Part shown: positions 12,740 to 22,247 of the stretch, piece by piece
Numbering within the stretch: position 1 is the first letter of the stretch
Layout of the letters: every line of letters starts with the position of its first letter
Assembly: GCF_000699445.3 (NCBI RefSeq)
Contig: NC_067195.1
Coordinates: 11,026,287-11,090,286, forward strand
DNA: 64,000 nucleotides
Source of the DNA: Schistosoma haematobium
Lineage: Eukaryota; Platyhelminthes; Trematoda; Strigeidida; Schistosomatidae
Direction of reading: 5' to 3'
Notes under the pieces: generated by a model
Databases searched by the model: none
What the model was told of the DNA's origin: nothing
Seen by the model: the letters and a program-made list of their open reading frames with translations, nothing else
Made by a program: the position numbers and the translations under genes

Positions 12740-13110
12740 TTCCTCTTATTATAAACTTTATTTTGACCTATGAACCATTATTATACGTTTTACCATTCTT
12801 GAATTATGCCGTGTCTATTAGTTACTGCCTCCCACGTTCACAGCCATATTTGGCCAAATTTTTTACAAATGTGATTTTATATTTTATGCTACGTTGTGGT
12901 CTGTTTGATTGGTTTATAAACTCAGTATGTTTGAAATATAAAGATTCATATTGCAGAGGCTGAGACTGGTGTTCTGGAATTAACTGACTGGGATAGGCAG
13001 GAAGCAGGGCCAATCAAGACTGTAAACTGCTCGACCATGTTTTACGCGTCTTTGATCCGATCGATAAGTCACTGCTTTCTAACCGGCGGTTATAAGTTAG
13101 AACACATCAT
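12740..13110 (-). repeat. Dispersed repeat family D, copy 1
   Basis: On the minus strand this matches 55040-55440 (+) and, in its 3' half, 24830-25165 (+). Shared blocks include a GATCGGACCAAAGACGCG box, a TGATTGGCC box, TATTTCAAACATACT and TTTATA, and a 3' block GTTTATAATAAGAGG shared with the 24.8-kb copy. Non-coding, about 370-400 bp, no tail. One reading is a solo LTR of a Gypsy-like element (the 55-kb copy starts near TGTCACACAC), but I see no flanking target duplication. Confidence 0.55.
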
Positions 13111-13329
13111 TAAACGTAACTTGGGTAAGCTGAACCGAGAATGAAGGGGAGTTCAAAACGGCTCATAAAGCAATCTAGATAATATCTGATTTGAGTAAGA
13201 GTTTGAAGTGACCGGATGTATATTTTAGATTTATTACACAGGCTCGCATAGCGTGTGAAAAAGAAAGCTGACTTCAGTTTACTTAATGTCCTCGAAAAAC
13301 GTCATACAAAGACCCGATTTTAAAGGTTA

Positions 13330-13698
13330 TGCTTACCATTTTTATCTAGGTTGAAGAGTTTGTTGGTGTCTTTGGAGTGTTCTGTCGGATGAACTCAATT
13401 TCATCAGGGTAATTTCGCTTAGTGCCTTTTGGAGGACTAATTTTCACTTGATTAGGTTGCGTTGGTCGTATGTCGTCATATGGCTCGCATTCAAGTATTT
13501 TACTAAGCAAAAGGTCTAAATTAGAATTGGAAATGTCGAAATATTTTCCGGTGTCAGTTAAAATCCACATATTATTAACGGATTTCTGATCTGCAGTCTC
13601 ATCTATGTCTACAGAGTGATCCGCTGTTGGCGTGTTTACATTATGATCAAGATGAGTGTATTTGATAATCTATGAAGTATTAGAATTTGCTTCTGGTT
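13330..13698 (-). pseudogene. CR1 ORF1 3' half, cut by Penelope-like insertion
   Basis: Minus-strand match to ORF1 of the CR1 element. DHSVD-like sequence (about 13620) is followed by WILTDTGKYFDI (compare WTPTDTKNHNDI) and the Cys-poor version of the zinc cluster, ILECEPYDDIRPTQPNQVKI (compare the segment at about 5390). The 5' half of the same ORF1 resumes at 18381 on the other side of the Penelope-like element, so this was one copy before the insertion. Confidence 0.8.
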
Positions 13699-13711
13699 TA
13701 TTTGACGTGAT
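13699..13711. repeat. Target-site duplication, left copy
   Basis: TATTTGACGTGAT; the right copy at 18368-18380 is TATTTGACGTAAT (12 of 13 identical). They flank the Penelope-like element and lie within interrupted CR1 ORF1 sequence. Confidence 0.75.
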
Positions 13712-13755
13712 ATTAAAGATTCCCATTGTGAAAATTAGAACAACACATATAAGCG

Positions 13756-13922
13756 AACAATTGTTTTCAATTAGATCGTCATCAGGCTTTACCCTAATAT
13801 ACATGAATATTTATACGAAAATTTTAAACCAATCAAGGCAATATGGGTCAGTAATCACTATGAAATAGAATAAGTCACTACACATAATAGGTAAAAGTAC
13901 ATGTTGATAGTAGTAGGAAAAC
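13756..13922 (-). repeat. Penelope-like pLTR, 5' inverted copy
   Basis: Reverse complement of 18193-18359 with 4 mismatches in 167 bp. It ends 13 bp before the first ATG of the RT frame, so it probably carries the promoter or 5' untranslated region. Its minus strand contains the CCTGATGACGATC box discussed among the rejected items. Confidence 0.85.
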
Positions 13923-13935
13923 GTTGACGAAATTG

Positions 13936-15936
13936 ATGAAAACTTTGGAAAACCAAAAGCCAGAAAAGGAGTTTCCTTTCGACACGAGACGGTACGTACA
14001 AAATTTTTCCAATATTGAACTAGATGTAATACAGCTAGAAGCTTTATCTCTGGGACCTAAATTCTGTGATAGTAGACATAGAATCAACCAATTAGATACT
14101 GATGTACAATTTGAGAATTTATTTTCACAAACAACTGACTTGATTCCTACCTCATTGGAGGACCTTGCTCGGTTTAAAACCACACTAGTTGATAGCTGCC
14201 AACAACACAAGAATAGTAAGGGTACCACAAATCACCTACTAACCAAGCAGCACCGAGACTCTTTAATGAAACTAAGAAAAGATGAAACCCTGACCATAAC
14301 CAAACCAGCTAAAGGAGGAGGTATAGTTCTCATGAACAAAAATGATTACATGGGAAAAATGGAAACAATGCTTAGCGATTCTAGCAAATTTCAGAAAATT
14401 ACTAGTAATTGTGACATCAATAATAAAGTAGAAAGACAATTGGACAATTTCCTTAAAGATCTAACGAAAAAGGGAATAATTGCGACCGAGATTTACGATT
14501 CAATTAAGCCGACTGGATCATTTACACCACGATTGTATGGTTTGCCTAAAGTACATAAATCGGGTCTTCCTCTACCCCCAGTTCTAGGTATGTACAATTC
14601 TCCTTACCACAAAATTGCAAAGTGGCTAGTACGAATCCTAGAACCTTTACACAAATCAGTTGTTAGAAATAGTGTAAAAGATGTCTTCAACTTCACCTCC
14701 AAAGTAGAAAATATTAATGTCAGTATGAAAAATATGATCTCATTGGATGTAGAATCTTTGTTCACCAACGTACCACTTATAGAGACTATTGATTTTATAT
14801 GCAAGCAAATAACAAAAAAGCAAATCAACATTGGCTTGCCTAACGATAGCCTAAGGGAACTGCTCCTAAGATGCACTCTGAATGTACATTTTGTCTTTAA
14901 CAATACTTACTATAGACAAATGGACAGGATAGCCATGGGCTCGCCTCTAGGCCCGATTTTAGCTGACCTCTCCCTAGCAAAGCTAGAAAACGGACCTCTC
15001 AATGAGACTATTAAGAAACTGGATTTATATTGCCGATACATTGACGACACATTCATTATCGTAGATCAAAACACTAGTAAAGAGGAACTCCTAGACCAAT
15101 TCAACAGTGTTCACCCAGCGATCACTTTCACTGGTGAAAGCGAGCATGATAAGAAGCTGAGCTTCCTTGACGTCACACTAAGCAGACTAAGTGACGGCAC
15201 ATTAAGTAGAAGCGTGTATAGAAGAAACCCCTCTTCATGCCAATATACTCACTTCTGCAGGTTCACACCCATCCGTTACAAGAGAAATTTGGTCAGATGT
15301 CTCACGAGCAGAGCAAAAAAGATTTGTACAGTAGACACTCTAAGTCAGGAGCTTGAATTTATCAACAACTCACTGACCGAGATCGGCTACCCCAGCGCGT
15401 TCATTAAGAAGCACATGCAGGATATAATAAAGAAGTCGGAGATTTCGACTGTTCGTAAGAAACCTTTATACATGAAAGTGCAATTCAACGGGGATGTGGC
15501 TAGTGACACTCTGAAATATAGGTTAACCAAAGTAATCATCAGAACATTCTACGCAGCCAATCTTGCGTTGACCTTCTCTTGTCGACCAGCGATGTCTACT
15601 CAAACGAAGGATGAGTTACCTGAGTTGGCCTATTCCATGTGCATTTACAAATTCAGCTGCTCCTGTGGAGATAGCTATATAGGGCGTACTGCCAGGCAAC
15701 TTAACCAACGAATCAGTGAACATCTACCAATTTGGTACATAAAGGGCCAGAGAAAAACTATTCGCAGTTCTATATTGGCACATCTTATTGATAGCGATCA
15801 TGCAGTAGATAAATCGAAATCATTTCGCGTTATCTATCGTATACCTCCATCATTTCTCGACGGAGTCCGTTCCCGTCTCCTATATATAGCTGAAGCCAAT
15901 GGAATTCGTACATATAACCCCAATTTATGTGTATAG
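13936..15936 (+). CDS. Penelope-like RT with GIY-YIG endonuclease
   Basis: Intact frame of 666 codons from the first ATG; the frame is open back to 13891, so a slightly longer N-terminus without ATG is possible. An N-terminal region precedes an RT with Penelope hallmarks. The fingers motif is RLYGLPKVHKSGLPLPPV, motif A is SLDVESLFTNVP, motif B is AMGSPLGPILAD, and the catalytic motif C is YCRYIDDTFII, followed by KLSFLDVTLSR. The C-terminus holds a GIY-YIG nuclease with its Cys-rich lead: YKFSCSCGDSYIGRTARQLN, then RISEHLP and a conserved ILAHLIDSDH block. All catalytic residues that I can place are present. The enzyme would nick DNA with GIY-YIG and copy element RNA in a telomerase-like manner. 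It is the only retroelement frame here without a visible lesion, so recent activity is plausible. Confidence 0.93.
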   Translation: MKTLENQKPEKEFPFDTRRYVQNFSNIELDVIQLEALSLGPKFCDSRHRINQLDTDVQFENLFSQTTDLIPTSLEDLARFKTTLVDSCQQHKNSKGTTNHLLTKQHRDSLMKLRKDETLTITKPAKGGGIVLMNKNDYMGKMETMLSDSSKFQKITSNCDINNKVERQLDNFLKDLTKKGIIATEIYDSIKPTGSFTPRLYGLPKVHKSGLPLPPVLGMYNSPYHKIAKWLVRILEPLHKSVVRNSVKDVFNFTSKVENINVSMKNMISLDVESLFTNVPLIETIDFICKQITKKQINIGLPNDSLRELLLRCTLNVHFVFNNTYYRQMDRIAMGSPLGPILADLSLAKLENGPLNETIKKLDLYCRYIDDTFIIVDQNTSKEELLDQFNSVHPAITFTGESEHDKKLSFLDVTLSRLSDGTLSRSVYRRNPSSCQYTHFCRFTPIRYKRNLVRCLTSRAKKICTVDTLSQELEFINNSLTEIGYPSAFIKKHMQDIIKKSEISTVRKKPLYMKVQFNGDVASDTLKYRLTKVIIRTFYAANLALTFSCRPAMSTQTKDELPELAYSMCIYKFSCSCGDSYIGRTARQLNQRISEHLPIWYIKGQRKTIRSSILAHLIDSDHAVDKSKSFRVIYRIPPSFLDGVRSRLLYIAEANGIRTYNPNLCV

Positions 15937-18192
15937 AAGAAACACGTGACTCCCCTATCCGTTCCATGGCCAGTTATGATGTAGAATTATGGTCTACTAT
16001 GATATTAGTACTGCTCTAATAATAGACCTAATCCTAAATTTGTAGATTTGTCGTGATATAACTGCCTAATCTATAAGATCTTACGTGGAAGTCACACCAT
16101 CGACTACACCAACTCACTGTATCGCATCAATTACCAATACATGATGTAGAACAAGGTTAGGCTAGAGAAAGAACAATATATTTAATATGAATAGAAGATA
16201 TAAGGTAACATTCAGCAGAGACCACGCCTGCATGGCCGAGCCATGCCACTCGATCAACCTCAGACCATTCAATTCATTCTTCGCGCCTTCTCCATCGTTA
16301 GGTGTTTATCCGCGTTAAATATTGAATATCTATTTTCCGAGTAGTCTCGTGTTCAGCTTTGTGGATTGTGCGGTTATTGTTCAATGCCACTACACTACTC
16401 TCCCACCAGAATCAACGTGATGTTGGTTCGATACCGAATTGGATGGGATCGTCGTGCGCCGAAGGTCACCAAGACTAGGAAGAATCCCCCGGGTAATGAT
16501 AAGCTGAAAGATAAATCAAAAAGAAGGCGGAAGCATCTGGTCGGGAAATACATGTAATAATTTTAAAAAAAAACTGCCTTCATGCTTAACACACTTAAAA
16601 TGACAATTCGGGTGAAGATTATTTGAGCTATAAAAAATGAGATTACAGTAATAATAATAAAACAATGCGTGTTAATAGCCGTTGGTTAATAACTTAACGT
16701 ATAGGTAGTAAGTATTTTGTGTTTAGAAATATTAAAAGTAATCAATATTGTAGAAATGTTAATATTAGTATTAGTTTTGGTTTAAATTATAAAATCAAAT
16801 AACGTTCATGCTAGTAAGTTGTCCATGAGTTGATTTTCAATTGCATTTGTATTAGTAGGCTAACTGAAGGAACAAAAGTATTACCGTGGAGGAGAATTCC
16901 AAGTAGTGTTCCAGTTAGTTTGATAAGGTTTATTTAGTCACGGAGGGATTTTCTCGACCTCATTTTTACTTGACCGTGATAGAATTTAGTAATACTACTA
17001 ATACACATGAATGTTCATCAAAACAAAATTTAAATACGTGAGTGATGATTATATGAATTTTGGACAGATGGCTAGGAACAAATCGTTAAACATGAGTGTA
17101 TTCGTAAGAGACATGCTCTAAACTCAATGTTCTGATCTGTGGCAGACTATTTATTTGTATTTATACTTGCCGGCTGATTGGGCATACAAGTTAGTTGCAA
17201 GTATGCAGTTTATTATAAGGCGGAGTACGATTTAACTGAGATATAGTGGTTATAAGTTATTAAAATCAGTTAAGCCTATGGGTCATATTACGAAGTGATG
17301 TGGTGCTGCAAGATATATTTAGCTAAATAAGTTTTTACAAGATGATTAATAGTGAGTGATGCTCATGTGATTATCAGGGAGAACATAAGTTGTAACCAAG
17401 GGGAGTACACTCCCAACTCATGTCTATGATAATGGCTTGAACCTTAGTCAGTGTTGGGGTAAATTCGACATTGATGTTTTCAGTTTGCAGGAGATTTGCT
17501 CGACTGCTTATACTGATTATTTGCATGCATGATTGTGTCGCTAAACCATCAACTAGACTGACAAGGTTTTGAGATATTTACTTAATGAGCAACTGACAGA
17601 GAAACATACTGTAATCATCTGTGATGGATGAAGATACCAAGAAAACAACACCATTTAATGGTAATTATAAGCCAATTTGTTGACCGATTTCGTTAATAGT
17701 TTCATCAATTTTATCAGTCATATTACGTGATTGTCAAGTTATGACAATGCTTTATGACGATATCCTGAAACTATTATGTTTAACTAGTTATAGTGTTGAA
17801 TGAGGATTAGTCAGTGGAAAAATAGGTATTGTTGCTTTGCTTTAGGTGATTCTTAGTTATCTGTGCCACTACAATATCTTAACTAACAATTTTTTATTAT
17901 TTTCATTATTATTATTTTATTTTAAATTTTATTATCAATATTTATTTTATTCTATCTGTGTTATCGTTAACCTTATTTCCACATCCATTATTTGTTTGTA
18001 ATTTTCCGCCTCTTTTTATTCTTCACTATCTAATTATTTGCACACATCTTATTACGTAATGATTTTAATGTTTTGTGATTACTATTCCTAGTCTATTTAC
18101 CCATGTTTGTTTGACCTTCTATTTCCAACGATTAACTATTGATAAGAGTTTTGTTATTGTATTTTATTATTCTCACTATTATCAGTTCACCT
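15937..18192. other. Long non-coding 3' region of the Penelope-like element
   Basis: Between the stop codon and the 3' pLTR lies 2.26 kb with no recognisable coding motif. A 63-codon basic frame at 16366-16557 has no known relatives that I can name. 17890-18190 is T-rich with TTATT runs and resembles the T-rich stretch after the Penelope fragment at 61.9-62.4 kb, so at least that end belongs to the element. The middle (about 16.2-17.9 kb) may be a nested insertion, but I found no boundary repeats. Confidence 0.45.
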
Positions 18193-18359
18193 GTCTTCCT
18201 ACTACTATCAACTTGAACTTTTACCTATTATGTGTAGTGACTTATTCTATTTCATAGTGATTATTGACCCATATTGCCTTGATTGGTTTAAAATTTTCGT
18301 ATAAATATTCATGTATATTAGGGTAAAGCCTGATGACGATCTAATTGAAAACAATTGTT
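18193..18359 (+). repeat. Penelope-like pLTR, 3' copy
   Basis: Plus-orientation partner of 13756-13922. It ends 8 bp before the right target duplication. Confidence 0.85.
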
Positions 18360-18367
18360 TGCTTGTG

Positions 18368-18380
18368 TATTTGACGTAAT
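18368..18380. repeat. Target-site duplication, right copy
   Basis: TATTTGACGTAAT, the partner of 13699-13711. The one mismatch lies near the element-distal end. Confidence 0.75.
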
Positions 18381-19000
18381 GCATTCATGCGATCATACCG
18401 CCCTACTTCCTCTTGTACGACGTTTAAAGGTGTTAGGTCTGGAGTGACGTTTTGCGTATTTATACAGAATCGATGAGCTGATATTTTACTCGAATTGACA
18501 AATTATTTAGCATCGCTACAACATCTACATTTAAACAGAGGAAACCATGTCGTGTTGTTTGGTTTTTTCTATCGCAGATACTTTGGTAATTGACGTTAAG
18601 CATACCACGTAATGGAAGATAAACACCCCTAGCTTAGTGAGGGTTGTGCGGCCAGGAAGACTGTGCCCAGCTGCATTGTTGAAAGACGTTACTCTTTTCG
18701 TTACTTCTTCAGATAAATTAAGACTCATTCGTCTTAAGTGAGTCCTTTGAATTTATTCAGGCACTATATGTGAGAGGGTTCGCCAACTGGTTTAATTTAT
18801 TGTCAGTTTCAGCAACAGAGTTTGTAATTGCTTTATACTGCTACTATTTCAGTGTTACGGACGGTATGTTAGATGCCTTGGTTTGTGAAATTTTGATTTT
18901 TTGCCTTACTAAACCGTAATAATGGCTACACTGTGTTAAATCTTCAGCGTATTCGGCTACGATGCGGTGTGAATTTTGTGTAGGTTCTGATAAATTATGC
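18381..19000 (-). pseudogene. CR1 ORF1 5' half, cut by Penelope-like insertion
   Basis: Minus-strand match to ORF1 of the CR1 element. A weak N-terminal match lies at about 18980-18870. EEVTKRVTSFNNAAGHSLP (18710 downward) matches EEVTKRVMSFSNAVVYNLP. A diverged block at about 18440 matches the VTPDRTPCQRR segment. Frameshifts occur throughout. Together with 13330-13698 it forms one interrupted copy. Confidence 0.78.
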
Positions 19001-19189
19001 AGCTATAACGTAGAATAGGCCTATTATTCAAATAACGTTGGTAAATGAACTAAAAATGAATTTCACCGTAATTTAAGAAGTCCATGATAGGTATGTAGTA
19101 ACTGATAAATGACCTTCGTAGTATACCTTTCATGAGTAAAATGTACTTGATGTAGGAGATAATGTGGTAATCCTAGCATAATACATCTT

Positions 19190-19605
19190 ACAAATGATCT
19201 CAATCAGAAACTTAATATCTCCACAACCCCTAAACTGATAATTGCCATGTACTCACTAGTGACTAGCTTAGTGAGAAAATTCTCAGAGTTCTAGTGAGAA
19301 GCCGCGACCAGTGGAGCAAATCCGTGTCGGGGAGAGACAGGTGTCTACTTCAGTACAATGGAAGGTGTTCGCGCGATTTCGTGGGTTGGTTGAGGTCAGA
19401 CATTAACGCCATTGGATGCCGACTCCGTGGTCCAATAGGTTAAGTGCTCGCGCGCGAGACTAGAGGCCATGGGTTCGAACCCCAGAAGCAGGATCGTGGA
19501 TGCGCATTGCTGAGGAGTCCCACAACAGGACGAAATGCCCGTCCGGTGTTTCCAGGTTTTCAATGGTTGTCTAAAATCAATCAATTGATGATCTCGATTA
19601 AAATG
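19190..19605 (+). repeat. tRNA-derived SINE with hammerhead core, copy 1
   Basis: Contains RNA polymerase III promoter-like boxes: an A box near 19428 (GTGGTCCAATAGGTTA) and a near-perfect B box GGTTCGAACCCC near 19471. These are followed by a hammerhead-like core (19504-19549) and the tail block GGTTTTCAATGGTTGTCTA. Upstream, 19196-19245 repeats the family's own tail sequence (TCTCCACAACCCC), so tail precedes head, as in a tandem array. Same family as the copies at 33.0, 35.2, 41.0, 42.8, 43.7, 45.0 and 63.5 kb. Confidence 0.85.
19504..19549 (+). ncRNA. Hammerhead ribozyme core, weakened
   Basis: Stem I strand GCATTG, core CTGAGGA, stem II GTCC/GGAC, GAAA, a short stem III, cleavage triplet GTC, then CGGTGT. 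Stem I pairs only through several G-U wobbles and stem III has one C-C mismatch, so activity is doubtful. Confidence 0.6.
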
Positions 19606-20990
19606 AACAGATCGCGTAAGGAAGTGTTATCACTTTTGGAGTTCGTGCCAACAGCATTTGCTCGGTTACTGGATGTGTCATGTTGACGAAGTAAAAGGCC
19701 GCTCTTTATTAAAGCTTGAGATTCCGAAAACTTGTTAAATGTTTCACATAGATCCGTTGAGTCACTGTTGATTGTGTCATCCTGGATAGGAAATGGGATA
19801 TCTTTTGTCTTATGCGTTTGTTTGCCTAGAACAGATGTTAAGCGCTTGGTATGAAGCTAATTCCAAGTCAGTCAAATTCATATTTGCTGTCATTTCGTCC
19901 ACATAATACATTTACAGATCCATAACTTTCATATATCGAGTGCTAGGATGAATAGCCTTTAAAAGTGTGTTGTGCAGAAAGTTTTCTGACTTTCGTGCGG
20001 CAATTACGTAGCAGGAAGGAACGTCACTATGAATCCTGTGCACTTCTGCAGGTATTCAAACAAGACAGCACAGTCCTATGGAGGGTCAGCATTGCTTCTG
20101 ATAATGAGTTGTTAGTAAAATAGTATTCCCAATCATAGAACTTCATAAGATTCCCCAGCGACGCCTAGTCTGCTTGGCGTGAATATTACTAACACTTTGT
20201 GTTCAGTGTATCTATCTACAGGAAACTATAAACTACCTTATAATCGCTAGTAGGGAACACTTGATCAACCTGGGTAAGAAATAGGATATCGTTTGTTTAG
20301 CGTATGCGTTTATTTAGAAATTAGGAGTAAATGCTCTTGTTAAATGACCACATTTATGTACGTAAATAAGAAATTTCAGAAATATTTGGACTTATGACAC
20401 TAACGTTCGTTATTTTTAACTGAATATATGTTTTATGTTTTCAACATTTAAATGATGGACTGGACTTAGTTAATGCAATCGCGATCAGTCCATAAGCTTC
20501 TATTTATGAAAATGTCGACATCACTCATAATACTTGATCACTTATGAAGAGTTGTTCAATGGTGTGGTTAGTTCATAAATAATTTCAAAATACATGATGA
20601 GCAATAGAAGTATTAATATCCATCTGTGGATCTAGACCTACCTTTCGAATTTTACAATCAGAGAATGTTAACCAATCAGTACCAAGCAAATGAAAAGTGT
20701 GAAAGTTTGTGCGTTTGATGTCGAGCGAAAACCAAGATTAATATAGTGAATTCGCTTAGATTGAAGAATACGTACCCTTTCTTGTAGCACTGATGGAGAA
20801 CTAAAAAAACCGGAATCTTGCCTTAGTAATAACTAACAATTGCAAATAAATCAATACATCTATGCTAAATCATTACAGAAATATCAAATATTAAAAATAC
20901 AAAGTGTTTATTGTACTTTGAATTTTTGATTGTTTTATGTTGCTTAAGTGAGAACTGTTGCCATAACTGATTCCTAGTAGGTGAATTGAA
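19606..20990. other. No gene recognised; upstream of HSBP1
   Basis: Unassigned AT-rich sequence. Its last few hundred bases should hold the HSBP1 promoter and 5' untranslated region, but no clear TATA or initiator can be singled out. Confidence 0.4.
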
Positions 20991-20991
20991 A

Positions 20992-22247
20992 ATGTCTCTT
21001 CACACAGAAATTGCTAGAGATAGATCTTTTGGTATCCCTGATCCACATACTGTAACTGAACTGTCAAACTATGTAAATTTATAATTTCGTTCTTCATAAT
21101 ATTTCAGATGCAAAATATTTTTCAACAAATGCAAGAAACATTACAGCAAACAAGTGAAAAAATAACCACAAGGAATATCCTTTTTCTCTCCATTGGAGTT
21201 GTCTGCTCTAACTAGTATTTGATCTTAGATGGATTTTGTTCTTCATCGTTTCTGGCTATCGTCTAAAGACTTAGTAATGATTCAATAATATCGTTCATCT
21301 TCCGCAAAATTTAATTTGCTGAAAGGTGTAGTACAGTGTAAGTTATACTTTAGTATGCGTAATAGAGGTCTGATGATGAGAAAATTGGCACATGTGACTC
21401 TGATTGCCAGTTGACGTGCATAAAAATAGATAGGTATTTCTATTGGCCATAAAAACAGTTTCATTTGGGCTGCCATACGTCAGCAACGTAAACTTGGCAC
21501 GTATACACACACGTTCATGCTAAAAACATATATCAGGAGGATGCGAGTATAATTTATTATAGTAACATCACCCTTGTTAGTATGAAAGACCAAACATAAA
21601 CAGTACGATTCGCGAACGAATTTACAAGATAGAATAGTATATTGATGATCATGAAGTTTGAAATGTAAGACGATAACGGAATATTGTCCCAGAACAGTTG
21701 TGATGAACTTTGAATTATGTAATATAACATTCCTAAAAACTGATTATGGAAGTCTCGGGAACTCCAACCAGGCAGTCTGTACTTGCGAACATGACTCGGT
21801 CTAAAAGAGGATGACTTCATCGAGTGATAGAACATCCTGTTTTAGCTGTGTCGCAACTTACTTCCATACCAGTCAAATAAAGTGCTAAAAACAATTGATT
21901 CGTAGTCTCATCATGTAGTGTCTTTGACTATATTTTAAGACCGTCTTGAGAAATCAAATTTAGAAGCCTGTAATCTTTTGCATGGTATTCTACAAGAACA
22001 TGTAAGAGCATTAGCTCAACCTACTATGCTTATTTTTCATTCTCCAATTACTTTCTTATAGAGCAACTTTATCCACTTGTTGAAAAGTATGATAACGTGA
22101 ACCCATAGACGTATCTCACTAGTTCGCTAATAATTGACACTTTTCCTTAACCACAGCTTTCTACTTGAAGAAATGGGGTCGAAAATAGATTCGTTGGAGA
22201 AAAATGTTGCAGACCTCATGACACAAGCTGGAGTTCATGAAGGCTAA
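20992..22247 (+). CDS. HSBP1: Heat shock factor binding protein 1 homologue (3 exons)
   Basis: Exons 20992-21072, 21108-21174 and 22165-22247 join to a 76-residue protein, the same length as human HSBP1. Exon 1 gives [11 protein letters not shown] (human DPKTVQDLTSV), exon 2 [13 protein letters not shown] (human LLQQMQDKF region), and exon 3 [18 protein letters not shown], nearly identical to the human [18 protein letters not shown]. The protein is one long amphipathic coiled coil that forms trimers. In animals it binds the trimerisation domain of HSF1 and damps the heat-shock response; it also acts in WASH complex assembly. Start: first ATG, no in-frame alternative nearby. Intron 1 is 35 nt (GT-AG). 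Intron 2 is 990 nt with AT-AC ends; the codon split across it makes Ile, as in human. No clear AATAAA follows the stop at 22245. Function is inferred from the family. Confidence 0.93.
21073..21107 (+). other. 35-nt GT-AG intron 1 of HSBP1
   Basis: GTAAATTT at the donor and ATTTCAG at the acceptor; phase 0. Very short introns near gene 5' ends are typical of schistosomes. Confidence 0.88.
21175..22164 (+). other. U12-type AT-AC intron 2 of HSBP1
   Basis: Donor ATATCCTTTTT at 21175 matches the minor-spliceosome AT-AC donor exactly. TTCCTTAAC at 22143-22151 matches the U12 branch site exactly. The AC acceptor at 22163-22164 lies 14 nt after the branch A. This junction restores Arg-Ile-Glu-Glu, aligning without gap to human Arg-Ile-Asp-Asp; no GT donor near exon 2 can do so. 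The intron also carries an old RTE fragment. Confidence 0.88.
21655..21835 (-). repeat. Degenerate RTE family-1 3' fragment inside the U12 intron
   Basis: Minus-strand similarity to the 3' coding end of RTE copy B. The plus-strand text GAACTCCAACCAGGCAGTCTG resembles its GGACCCCAACCAAGTAGTCTG, and the following lines also match in part. Strongly decayed. Confidence 0.6.

Larger units (their letters stand above)
13712..18367 (+). mobile_element. Penelope-like retroelement with inverted pLTRs
   Basis: A 4.65-kb insertion bounded by a 13-bp target duplication inside a minus-strand CR1 ORF1. Internal layout: 44 bp, a 167-bp terminal repeat in minus orientation (13756-13922), one long RT/GIY-YIG frame, about 2.26 kb of non-coding sequence, then the same 167-bp repeat in plus orientation (18193-18359) and 8 bp. 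Inverted as well as direct long terminal repeats are known for Penelope-like elements, and schistosomes are known to carry such elements (the name Cercyon comes to mind from memory). The two repeats differ at 4 of 167 positions by my count, so the insertion looks young compared with the other elements here. Confidence 0.85.

Noticed and set aside
18315..18367. CCTGATGACGATC in the Penelope pLTR as a hammerhead core
   Set aside because: Penelope pLTRs are known to carry hammerheads, and CTGATGA is present, but I cannot form stem II with a GAAA half; AATTG-AAAA-CAATT folds on its own and is followed by GTTTGC. The element end may truncate the motif. A covariance-model scan would decide.
19420..19485. 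tRNA gene at the A and B boxes
   Set aside because: No cloverleaf can be completed; the same boxes recur in other copies with SINE tails, so it is a tRNA-derived SINE.
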